Source: Pedobacter aquatilis (GTDB lineage: Bacteria > Bacteroidota > Bacteroidia > Sphingobacteriales > Sphingobacteriaceae). From it: a DNA stretch of 64,000 bases. The position numbers and the translations under genes were made by a program. Below the pieces are notes generated by a model. It saw nothing but the letters and a program-made list of their open reading frames with translations. It was not told the DNA's origin and did no database searches. The DNA lies in NCBI RefSeq assembly GCF_030409415.1, contig NZ_JAUFPW010000013.1:126679-190678 (forward strand). Direction: 5' to 3'. Of this stretch, positions 18,457 through 26,701 are shown piece by piece; the stretch's first letter is position 1, and each line of letters begins with the position of its first letter.

Positions 18457-18765
18457 ATGTTTTTAGAATTAACAGAAGATAATCTTCAACAGTATTTAGC
18501 CGATAACTCTAAAGTTATGGTTCAGTATGCTGCATCTTGGTGTGGCAACTGCAGAATCATGAAACCAAAGTTCAAAAAACTGGCTGCTGAAAATGAAGAT
18601 GTAGCTTTCTTAATTGTTGATGCCGAGAAACTTCCAAACTCACGCAAATTTGCAAACGTTGATAATTTACCAACTTTTGCAGCTTTTGAAGGCGGTAGCT
18701 TGGTAGATCAGGTGCAAACCAACAAAGCAGAAGGTTTAATAGAATTATTTAATAAAATAAAATAA
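18457..18765 (+). CDS. Thioredoxin-fold protein
   Basis: This 102-aa thioredoxin-like protein has the active site WCGNC (Trp28 to Cys32) instead of the usual WCGPC. The cis-Pro is in DNLPTFAAF. The Pro-to-Asn change would be expected to alter redox potential. It lies in the peroxiredoxin operon and probably recycles that enzyme (inference from context). It has no signal peptide. The last base of its stop codon is the first base of the next gene's start (TAATG overlap). Confidence 0.92.
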   Translation: MFLELTEDNLQQYLADNSKVMVQYAASWCGNCRIMKPKFKKLAAENEDVAFLIVDAEKLPNSRKFANVDNLPTFAAFEGGSLVDQVQTNKAEGLIELFNKIK

Positions 18766-19013
18766 TGAAGATTCCGGTTATTAGACAATTATTTCAAAAT
18801 ACCACTCCTGCTCAATTAGAAACTACCTTAGAAGTTTTAGAAGCTTTCTGCGAGTTTAGAGGGGTTAGCGAACACGAAGTTGATGTTGCTGGCGAAATGA
18901 TTACCAATATTTGCGGTGCGCTTGAAGTACACCAAATGGTAAGCGAAGGTGCTGCTGAAAAAGATGCCCTTAATGCTTTCGGCCAAAAAGTAATGGGTTC
19001 GATTGATAGATAA
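18765..19013 (+). CDS. Small conserved protein of the peroxiredoxin operon (DUF6952-like)
   Basis: This 82-aa protein has no signal peptide or membrane segment. It is helical and acidic, with two cysteines (CEF and NICG). From memory it resembles DUF6952, which is found after peroxiredoxin and thioredoxin genes in Bacteroidota; I cannot confirm this without a search. Its start overlaps the thioredoxin stop by one base, so it is surely co-translated. A role in peroxide defence is an inference. Confidence 0.8.
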   Translation: MKIPVIRQLFQNTTPAQLETTLEVLEAFCEFRGVSEHEVDVAGEMITNICGALEVHQMVSEGAAEKDALNAFGQKVMGSIDR

Positions 19014-19040
19014 TTTTCTGTAATCAGACTCTTTATAGAA

Positions 19041-19070
19041 AAACCTTTGCAGATTGCAAAGGTTTTTTTT
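19041..19070 (+). terminator. Terminator of the peroxiredoxin operon
   Basis: An 11-bp perfect stem AAACCTTTGCA (19041-19051) and TGCAAAGGTTT (19055-19065) closes on a 3-base loop and is followed by a T-run. It is a strong intrinsic terminator. Confidence 0.88.
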
Positions 19071-19151
19071 GTTTTTGAGTATAATGTGTTGGCAACGGAA
19101 ATAATCATCACGTTATTAAGACAATGAAAAAATTCAGGGTTAAGTGGTTAA

Positions 19152-21737
19152 TTAAGCCAAATTTCTACCTGCGTTCACAATTCCAAAAACCGTTCTAACT
19201 GCTAGTTTTTCTAGTGCCGTTTGGTCTTTTTCATTTTGGTCATGCTGCAGTTTTTCTAAAGCGAAATGCTGAATCAAAACCAAAGGCAAAATAATTTTCT
19301 CACGCGTTGCGATTGATTTTTTATCTACAGGATAGTTCGCCATTAAAACCTCTTGTCCTGATAATTTTAAAAGCATTGCTTTGGTTAATTCGAATTCATT
19401 GTGTAATTGCGTCCAGAAAGCACCAAAATCCTTATCATTAGCCAAATGGGCCGTAATTACAAAGTCTGATTTGCTCATGCTCATCATACAATTATCTACA
19501 ATGGTTTTCAAATAATCCGAATCTTCGTATGCTTTAACAACCTTATCCCAGTTTCCGGCTTTCTCTTGATTTTTCATTGCGGTACCCATTCCATAAAAAC
19601 CTGGTACGTTTTGTTTTAGCATACTCCAGGCAGTTACAAAACTAATGGCTCGTAAATCCTCCAGTTTCATTTCGCCACCACCATTTCTTTTAACCGGGCG
19701 GCTACTGATATTTGCCTGAGATAGTAATTTCAGTGGAGAAAGTTTCTCTAAATAACTTACAAACAATGGATGTTCGCGTAAATCAACAAAAGCTTTATAA
19801 CCGTCTTCTGCCATTTCATCAAGCAAGGCTTTATTTTCAGGGTCTAACAACACATTGTGTTTCTCTTTTAAACCAGATGAAATGCCTGCATTAATCAATT
19901 GTTCGATGTTAAATTCAGCACTTTCTACCGAGCCATATTGAGAACTTATTGTTTGACCTTGAACGGTTAACTGAATGTTTTTATTCGCAATTTCTTTACC
20001 CATTGATGCATAAAAACGATGCGTTTTGCCACCGCCACGAGCAGGCGGCCCACCACGACCATCAAAAAATGCAAGCTGAATGTTGTGTTTTTTAGAAATT
20101 TCTGAAAGTGATGTTTTTCCGTTAAAGATAGACCAGTTTGCCATTAAATAACCACCATCCTTGGTACTATCAGAATAACCAAGCATAATATCCTGTTTGT
20201 TACCACGGGTAGCTAAATGCGCTTTGTAAAATGGATTGCTATAAAGCGTATCCATTATTTTTCCGGCTCCTTTTAAATCGTTTACCGTTTCAAAAAGCGG
20301 AACGAAATCGATTGTCAAAGAATCCTTGCTCCAACCATTCCAAAGAAAAAGTTCGATTAATTGTAAAATATCACTCGCTTGCTGGCAATTGCTGATAATG
20401 AATCGGTGGCAAGCTTTTTCTCCATTACGATTTTGGATGCCTTTAATTTCCTTAATGGTTTGGATGGTATCATCAATCAAAGCATCAGCTTCACTAACGT
20501 AAACAGGTGTTGCTTCTTTAAAAGAAATCAATTTTAATTTTTCAGCCTCTGAAAGTTTATCATAATCTGCCGGATATAAAGATGAAATTGGTTTGTTTTG
20601 GCGGCAATAAGCATGTACACTTCGCAACACTCGGCTATCTTGACGAATATCTAGCGAAGCGAAATAATTACCATATAAATCGATTTTTCGAATCAAATCA
20701 TTTACCAAATCAACGAATAAACCATCGTGTTCCTTTAGCAAGGTTTCCTTAATCTGATTGAGGTTTCCCTTTATTTCATTAGAAATATCGTGAGGTTCAC
20801 AAGTTTGATCAAAGGCATTTGTGTAAAGTACATCGTGAAGTTTAGCGATGTTTTCTTCTACACCTCTAAAAGTAATGCGGCGTTTAATTACCCTAAAATC
20901 ACGGTAGTAACAACGGAAAAGAATTTGGCGCAACATTTTAGAAACTTCTAAAGTTGTGTCAGCGTGGATGTTCGGATTTCCATCTCTATCGCCACCAGGC
21001 CAAAATCCTAACTCTAAAATCTTTTTAGTTTCTAAATTATATTCATCCAGGTTTTGGTCTATTTCTTCTTGAATATTTGCCGCAGCGAAGTAAAAAGTAT
21101 TTTCTAAAAACCAGGCAAGGTTTAAAGCTTCATCAACCGGAGTTGGTGATTTTTTATTAAAAAAAGGTGTTTTACCCAATTGTTGCAATAGGGAATTCAT
21201 CGCGATGATGTCGTTATCTCTAATTGCCTTAGTTAAATCGGTAATGATTGCCAAAACACTGCCCGGATAAAACTGAGTTGGATGTGCCGTTAAAACCAAT
21301 CTCAGCGAAAGTTCATCAATCAACTTTTCAATTTTTGCCAACATTGGTTTGTTATCGGCGTTTTTCTTTAAGATAAAAGCTAAGGTACTTTGTTCATCAG
21401 TGGTGTTTAATTTTGTAAATGATGCATCTTCAACGGCATCAAAAAGCACAACCTGACGTTCTATGTATTGGATAAAACGAAAGAGTAAATCTACGATGTC
21501 TTTACGCTCTGTGTAGCTGGTAAACTTGGCGAAAAATTCTTCAATAATTTGAGCCGGTTTTTGTCCGTTAGCAATACCATCTTCGCAACTTTTAAAAAAT
21601 AAAGGCAACAAAGTACCTGTATCTTTAATTTTGTAAAATGGAAGGGTTAAAAACAGACTGTTGTAGAGTTCAAATTTTGAGATTACCTCGTTATTGAAAA
21701 TGGATTCGCGTTGTGTTGTTAAACGGAGTTTAGGCAT
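19152..21737 (-). CDS. ppc: Phosphoenolpyruvate carboxylase
   Basis: This enzyme carboxylates PEP with bicarbonate to oxaloacetate, refilling the TCA cycle. The 861-aa protein carries the family motifs LTAHPTQ (catalytic His), FWPGGDRDGNPN, GYSDSTKDGG and the glycine-rich loop FDGRGGPPARGGG. The C-terminus ends in NAGRNLA rather than the QNTG typical of enterobacterial and plant enzymes. This is not unusual outside those groups, but it may affect allostery. It is alone on the minus strand, converging on the peroxiredoxin terminator. Confidence 0.95.
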   Translation of the reverse strand: MPKLRLTTQRESIFNNEVISKFELYNSLFLTLPFYKIKDTGTLLPLFFKSCEDGIANGQKPAQIIEEFFAKFTSYTERKDIVDLLFRFIQYIERQVVLFDAVEDASFTKLNTTDEQSTLAFILKKNADNKPMLAKIEKLIDELSLRLVLTAHPTQFYPGSVLAIITDLTKAIRDNDIIAMNSLLQQLGKTPFFNKKSPTPVDEALNLAWFLENTFYFAAANIQEEIDQNLDEYNLETKKILELGFWPGGDRDGNPNIHADTTLEVSKMLRQILFRCYYRDFRVIKRRITFRGVEENIAKLHDVLYTNAFDQTCEPHDISNEIKGNLNQIKETLLKEHDGLFVDLVNDLIRKIDLYGNYFASLDIRQDSRVLRSVHAYCRQNKPISSLYPADYDKLSEAEKLKLISFKEATPVYVSEADALIDDTIQTIKEIKGIQNRNGEKACHRFIISNCQQASDILQLIELFLWNGWSKDSLTIDFVPLFETVNDLKGAGKIMDTLYSNPFYKAHLATRGNKQDIMLGYSDSTKDGGYLMANWSIFNGKTSLSEISKKHNIQLAFFDGRGGPPARGGGKTHRFYASMGKEIANKNIQLTVQGQTISSQYGSVESAEFNIEQLINAGISSGLKEKHNVLLDPENKALLDEMAEDGYKAFVDLREHPLFVSYLEKLSPLKLLSQANISSRPVKRNGGGEMKLEDLRAISFVTAWSMLKQNVPGFYGMGTAMKNQEKAGNWDKVVKAYEDSDYLKTIVDNCMMSMSKSDFVITAHLANDKDFGAFWTQLHNEFELTKAMLLKLSGQEVLMANYPVDKKSIATREKIILPLVLIQHFALEKLQHDQNEKDQTALEKLAVRTVFGIVNAGRNLA

Positions 21738-21925
21738 AACTTAAGCAATAGTTTTGTATATGGTAATACTACAAAAAATGCGTAAGGTATTAAAATTCTA
21801 AGGCTTACAATTTGGAAAATTGTAGAATAAATTTTAATTTTAAAATCTTATTTGGCTACTTGGTAGCTACATAAGAACATTTGCAATGTTTAAGGGCATT
21901 GCATTGATTGTTAATTTTTTGGGTT

Positions 21926-21961
21926 AAAACAGCCGATGTAATAAAATACACCGGCTGTTTT
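21926..21961 (-). terminator. Hairpin after the efflux operon
   Basis: A 10-bp stem AAAACAGCCG (21926-21935) and CGGCTGTTTT (21952-21961) lies 39 bases after the MFS stop. The T-run is short in the minus direction and longer in the plus direction, so strength is uncertain. Confidence 0.55.
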
Positions 21962-21999
21962 TATTTGTTGGCATTATCTACACCTTTTTCTTGCCAATT

Positions 22000-23547
22000 T
22001 TAATGGGCATCGGTAACAATGTTGGCGTTTTTCTTAAACTTTTGAAGATATAATAAAGGTATTGAAAATAACATAATCAATCCGGCAACCCAATATGCAT
22101 CGTTATAAGTAAGCAACATGGTTTGTTTAATTACGGTTCCTTCAATAGCTTTCATGGCCATTAGTTTTGCATCAATAAATGATGAGCCTTTAGCCATAAA
22201 AGCATTAACCAATCCGTTTAATTTTTGCGTAAACGCAGGATTATATTCATTTACGTTGGTTAACAAATTACTTCTATGAAAACCAGCACGAACGTGAATT
22301 AATGTTGTTAAAGCCGCAATACCAAAAGAACCGCCTAATTGCCTGCTCATATTGTTCAATCCTGAACCTTGTCCAATCTCTGGTCCGGTTAAATCTTGCA
22401 TGGCAAGCGTTGTTAAGGGAACAAACAGCAAGGCCATTCCAAAACCTCTAATTACCAAAGGCCAAAAGAAATCTCCGGTTCCCGATGCCAGAGTAGATTT
22501 ACTCAACATCCAACAGAACACGAAGAATAAGAACATCCCTCCTGTTGCCATAAACTGAGCAGGAACACCCTTTTTAAGCATAATACCAATAAAAGGCATC
22601 ATTGCGATGGTACAAATACCACCGGCAATAAACAGTTTACCTGTTTGTAATGGCGTAAAACCCAATAAATTCTGTGCAAAAACGGGGAACACAAATACTG
22701 AACCATATAATCCGAAACCTAAAATGAAAGACGTAAACATCCCGATAGAGAAACTTCTCTTTTTCATGATTTTGAGGTTTACAATTGGATGGTCTGTTGA
22801 GGTTTCTCGCCAGATAAACAATAGTAATCCAAAAACAGATAGTACGGCTAATGCGACGATATACGGTGTCGAAAACCAGTCTTCACTTTCTCCCTTTTCT
22901 AGTAATGTCTGCAAACTTCCAACCGCTATGGCCAATAATCCAATTCCCCACCAATCAACAGGTTTTCCTTTTCCATCCTTTGGTGTCTCTCGAATAAAGG
23001 TTATGGTACAATAAGCCGCCAGAATCCCGACGGGAATATTTACATAAAAAATCCAAGGCCAATCTGCTATTTCTAAAATATAACCGCCAATTGTTGGGCC
23101 TACTGTTGGTCCAACAACGGCACCTAAACCGAATAACGCAGTTGCTATACCAACATCTTCACGTGGCCAGGTTTCAATTAAAATTGCTTGTGCTGTTGAA
23201 ATTAAACCACCACCGGCAACGCCTTGCAAAATCCTGAACAAAATCAGCTCATTTAAGGAGGTTGCGTTACCACATAAAAAGGAAACAACGGTAAAAACGA
23301 TAATGGAGGTTAAGAAATAATTTTTCCTCCCGAAACGGCTACCTAACCAACCCGACATAGGAAGGATGATAACATTCGCAACGGCGTATCCAGTAGATAA
23401 CCAGGCGATATCCTCAAGAGTGGCGCCCAGGTTTCCCTGTATTTGAGGAATTGCTACGTTTACGATAGTTGTATCAATCAGCTCCAATAATGAAGCCGTG
23501 ATTACCGTAAATGTAATAATCCACTTTTTTAAACCTACTTCGGCCAT
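22000..23547 (-). CDS. MFS multidrug transporter, DHA2 (EmrB/QacA) family
   Basis: This is a 515-aa inner-membrane drug:proton antiporter with the 14-helix DHA2 layout. The N-terminal ELIDTTIVNVAIPQIQG, motif A-like GWLGSRFGRKNYF and the motif-C-like GPTVGPTIGGYI are diagnostic. It is the last gene of a TetR-TolC-HlyD-MFS operon and forms a tripartite pump with the HlyD-type adaptor encoded 7 bases upstream and the TolC-like channel. Substrates cannot be predicted. Confidence 0.95.
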   Translation of the reverse strand: MAEVGLKKWIITFTVITASLLELIDTTIVNVAIPQIQGNLGATLEDIAWLSTGYAVANVIILPMSGWLGSRFGRKNYFLTSIIVFTVVSFLCGNATSLNELILFRILQGVAGGGLISTAQAILIETWPREDVGIATALFGLGAVVGPTVGPTIGGYILEIADWPWIFYVNIPVGILAAYCTITFIRETPKDGKGKPVDWWGIGLLAIAVGSLQTLLEKGESEDWFSTPYIVALAVLSVFGLLLFIWRETSTDHPIVNLKIMKKRSFSIGMFTSFILGFGLYGSVFVFPVFAQNLLGFTPLQTGKLFIAGGICTIAMMPFIGIMLKKGVPAQFMATGGMFLFFVFCWMLSKSTLASGTGDFFWPLVIRGFGMALLFVPLTTLAMQDLTGPEIGQGSGLNNMSRQLGGSFGIAALTTLIHVRAGFHRSNLLTNVNEYNPAFTQKLNGLVNAFMAKGSSFIDAKLMAMKAIEGTVIKQTMLLTYNDAYWVAGLIMLFSIPLLYLQKFKKNANIVTDAH

Positions 23548-23554
23548 TATAATA

Positions 23555-24634
23555 TTATTTAGTAGAAACTGATGCTTTTACGCTCATTCCCGGACGCAAC
23601 TTAGCTAACAATTCCTTTGATGGATGAATTTTGATTTTTACGGGAATACGCTGAACAACTTTTACGAAGTTGCCTGTAGCATTATCTGGTGGCAACAATG
23701 AGCCTTTTGCCCCTGTAATTGGCGAAAAGTTATAAACCTCTCCTTCAATTTTTTCTTCAGGATAAGCATCAACCTCGATTTCTACTTTCGAACCTTCTTT
23801 AATTTTCTCTAGTTGAGTTTCTTTAAAGTTTGCCGTAACATAAATGCTTCCATCATTAACCACCGAAAACAAAGATTGCCCAGCTTGCACTAGCTGACCT
23901 TTTTGAACATTCTTTTTAGAAACGATACCAGTTGCCGGTGCTTTGATATTTGTATATGATAATTGAAGTTGAGCAAAATCGATATCACTTTGGCGTTGAC
24001 TAATCACATTGCTACTAACTGCCAATTGCGATTGGGTTGTACCAACTTGTTTAACTGCAGCGTTGTATTGGTCTTGCGCCGCATGGTAAGCTGCAACAGC
24101 CGATTGTTTTGCTGCCTCTGCAGATTCTTTATTGGCTTTTGCCTGGTCGAAAGCTTGTTGAGTTATCGAACCATCCTTTACCAGATTTTCGTAACGGTTA
24201 TAATCTTTCTGTGCCAAATTTACTTTAACATTTGCCGCTTCAACATTTGATTTTGCAGCCTCTACATTTGCTTTAGCCGTGCTTGTATTGGCTTGCGTAG
24301 CTATAATTTGCGAGTTTGCAACACCAACTCCTGCATTTGCACCTTTCTGACCAGATTGCGCTTGTTCTAATTTTACTTTATAATCTGCATCGTCAAGTTT
24401 AACTAAAACCTGACCTTCAGTTACACGTGTATTTTCTTCAAAATTAATATCCTTTACATAACCACCAACACGAGCAACAACCGGACTAATATCGCCATCA
24501 ATCTGTGCATCATCCGTATCTACGCGTTTGCTATAATAATTCCACTCTACGATACCAAAAACGATACCTATTACCAGTAAAACACCTAGAATGATAGGTA
24601 CTACTTTACTTTTCTTTTTATTTTCAGTTGTCAT
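23555..24634 (-). CDS. HlyD/EmrA-type periplasmic adaptor
   Basis: This is a 359-aa membrane fusion protein with one N-terminal membrane segment (about residues 12-30). Next is the biotinyl-lipoyl half motif DAQIDGDISPVVARVGGYV, an Ala/Gln-rich coiled-coil hairpin (about 90-200), and the second half with APATGIVSKKNVQKGQLV. This is the EmrA layout, which links an MFS pump to an outer-membrane channel. The gene lies 8 bases after the TolC-like gene. Confidence 0.94.
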   Translation of the reverse strand: MTTENKKKSKVVPIILGVLLVIGIVFGIVEWNYYSKRVDTDDAQIDGDISPVVARVGGYVKDINFEENTRVTEGQVLVKLDDADYKVKLEQAQSGQKGANAGVGVANSQIIATQANTSTAKANVEAAKSNVEAANVKVNLAQKDYNRYENLVKDGSITQQAFDQAKANKESAEAAKQSAVAAYHAAQDQYNAAVKQVGTTQSQLAVSSNVISQRQSDIDFAQLQLSYTNIKAPATGIVSKKNVQKGQLVQAGQSLFSVVNDGSIYVTANFKETQLEKIKEGSKVEIEVDAYPEEKIEGEVYNFSPITGAKGSLLPPDNATGNFVKVVQRIPVKIKIHPSKELLAKLRPGMSVKASVSTK

Positions 24635-24642
24635 TGTTGTAT

Positions 24643-25962
24643 TTATTGCGTTATTTTTCCTGTTGATTTTAGTAATGTATAGTAAGCTAAGCCTGCATCA
24701 GCTTTAGCGATTTCTAAATTTATTTTTGCTTGATATAATAAAGTTTCCGCATCAATTCTATCCGTAACCGATGCTACATTGTTTTTATATTTCGAGGCTA
24801 ATAATTTATCGTTTTCAGTTGCCTGCGCAATCGAGGTTTCTAAAACCTGGATTTTGTTTACCGCAACTTGATAATTTTGGAAGTTTTTATTGATATCCGT
24901 TTTTACATTATCAGATAAAATATCTTTTTGAATGGTGATTTCGCTTTGCTGAATTTTCGCCTCGCTAACTTTATTATGGTTAGACCATAGGCTTGCGATG
25001 TTCCAAGAAACGGTTGCGCCCAAAGTAACCGGCATTAAATATTGGTTTGTTGGCGGTAAAAAATTACCACTTGGGTTAATGTAATATAAGTTTGCGCCAA
25101 CACCAACCGTAGGTAAAGTATTCGCTCTAATACTTTTGATATTGAAACCCGCAACTTTATTTTGGACTTCAAGTTGCTTTAACTCCTGACGATTTGCCAT
25201 TGCCAAACTAATATATTCGTTTAACGAACTGGCTGATTTTAAGCCTGCATTCGGGTCAGTAATTTTTACTTCAGTATCTTCTGGCAAACCTAAAAGGATA
25301 TCTAGGTTGTAGTTAATCACTTTGCGGTTGCTTTCTATATCTAGCTGAGTAAGCGTAACATTTGCTTGTTGAAGTTGGAAACGCAACACATCATTTTTAG
25401 TTACAATGCCTTGCTCAAAAAAACGCTGTGCTTGTTTAATTTGTGCAGCGATTGATTCTAAATTTTGGTCAACTACTTTTTTACTTTGCGCAACTTTGTA
25501 TAAAGCGTAATAAGTATTAATTACTGCATAAGTAACTTCCTCTTTGCTTTTATCTGCATCTAAACGAGCAACATCAGCCAATAATTTGGTAGATTCTTTT
25601 GCGTATTTTAATTTTCCTCCGCCATAAACTAATTCTTGTACAGCCGCCGTTCCTACAAATGCATCAGCTCTTTTGGGTAATTGTAAAGATGAGCCTCCGC
25701 CAGGTAAAGTAAATGTACTGGTTGGAATTTCTGCATGATTATACATAAAACTTGCATTCGCTGTTGGCAATACATTGTCCTTTACAATCTCAAGCTGCGC
25801 CACTGCCTGGTCTATTTTATTTTGAGATAATTTTAAGTTTTTACTGTTGGCTATGCCAAGTTCTATTGCTTGATTGATATTTAGTTCTTTTGAGCTTTGT
25901 GCAAATAAAGCCGCCGGAACTAATGATGCCACAAGCATTAATCTAATTGATTTGGGTATCAT
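24643..25962 (-). CDS. TolC-family outer membrane efflux protein
   Basis: This 439-aa protein has a signal peptide (about 1-21, ending LFAQ) and two outer-membrane-efflux repeats. The first starts LNINQAIELGIANS and the second LNEYISLAMANRQELKQLE. Long amphipathic helices form the periplasmic tunnel. It supplies the outer-membrane exit for the EmrAB-like pump in the same operon. Its ATG overlaps the TGA of the regulator gene (ATGA). Confidence 0.93.
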   Translation of the reverse strand: MIPKSIRLMLVASLVPAALFAQSSKELNINQAIELGIANSKNLKLSQNKIDQAVAQLEIVKDNVLPTANASFMYNHAEIPTSTFTLPGGGSSLQLPKRADAFVGTAAVQELVYGGGKLKYAKESTKLLADVARLDADKSKEEVTYAVINTYYALYKVAQSKKVVDQNLESIAAQIKQAQRFFEQGIVTKNDVLRFQLQQANVTLTQLDIESNRKVINYNLDILLGLPEDTEVKITDPNAGLKSASSLNEYISLAMANRQELKQLEVQNKVAGFNIKSIRANTLPTVGVGANLYYINPSGNFLPPTNQYLMPVTLGATVSWNIASLWSNHNKVSEAKIQQSEITIQKDILSDNVKTDINKNFQNYQVAVNKIQVLETSIAQATENDKLLASKYKNNVASVTDRIDAETLLYQAKINLEIAKADAGLAYYTLLKSTGKITQ

Positions 25963-26585
25963 TTTTTTGTTGTTAAATAAACTGTTACAAGATTTTGTAA
26001 ATAGGCGATGGCTCGCTCCTTAATAAGTTTGTTATCCTTAGGGTTGCTTAAATCGATAACCTCGCCCTGAGAGATTTTATGAGGCGCAATCACAACATTG
26101 GTTAACGTACCCATAATCGTCGAAATCATCATCCTTACATCAACATTGTTAAAGCTACCATCTTCAATCCCATCTATGATAATTCTATCCAAAATCAACA
26201 TATTATGGCTCATGGCATTTTTAATTTTATCATACATTTCGGGTCTTTGCGTAAGCGAAAGCTCTCTATGCATCATTTTATGGAAGGCAATGTTTGAGAA
26301 TATTCTATTGGCATAACCTTCTATCACTTTGTGTAATTTTTGCAGTGATGAAATTTTGTCTTCGTTAATAATTCTTAATTGAGATGCAAAACCTGCAATT
26401 CTATTATTCATTATCTCTACAAAAACCCCTTCTTTAGAACCGAAGTAATAATTAATCATCGCCATATTGGCACCAGATTCTTTCGAAATTTGCCTGGTAG
26501 AAGTTCCCTCGTAGCCAGTTTCGCAAAACAACTTTTCAGCTGCTTCTAAAATGGCTTGCCTCTTGTCTACTTTTTCTGTTTTCAT
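25959..26585 (-). CDS. TetR-family repressor of the efflux operon
   Basis: This is a 208-aa TetR/AcrR-type regulator. The N-terminal HTH reads RQAILEAAEKLFCETGYEGTS, then QISKESGANMAMINYYFGSKE. The C-terminal ligand domain is variable. The reading frame is open further to an ATG at 26648. The promoter and a perfect inverted-repeat operator lie between the two ATGs, so ATG 26585 (MKTEKVDKRQ) is the likely start. The gene heads the efflux operon and probably represses it together with itself. Confidence 0.93.
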   Translation of the reverse strand: MKTEKVDKRQAILEAAEKLFCETGYEGTSTRQISKESGANMAMINYYFGSKEGVFVEIMNNRIAGFASQLRIINEDKISSLQKLHKVIEGYANRIFSNIAFHKMMHRELSLTQRPEMYDKIKNAMSHNMLILDRIIIDGIEDGSFNNVDVRMMISTIMGTLTNVVIAPHKISQGEVIDLSNPKDNKLIKERAIAYLQNLVTVYLTTKK

Positions 26586-26602
26586 TTCTTTATTAGATGG
26601 CA

Positions 26603-26635
26603 CAAAATTAATCAAACGATTGATTAATATCCAAA
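26603..26635 (-). promoter_or_regulatory. Promoter and operator of the efflux operon
   Basis: On the minus strand a -33 TTTG (plus 26632-26635) and a -7 TAATTTTG (plus 26603-26610) are 21 bases apart, a near-ideal Bacteroidota promoter. The spacer holds the perfect inverted repeat TTAATCAAACGATTGATTAA (26608-26627, 8-bp arms, 4-base centre), which overlaps the -7 element. This geometry fits steric repression by the TetR-family protein encoded just downstream. Confidence 0.7.
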
Positions 26636-26701
26636 TGTTTACATACATCTTTTACATTATCTTGATAAAAGCTTAATTTTAAACGAACTAAATTTTACAA
26701 A

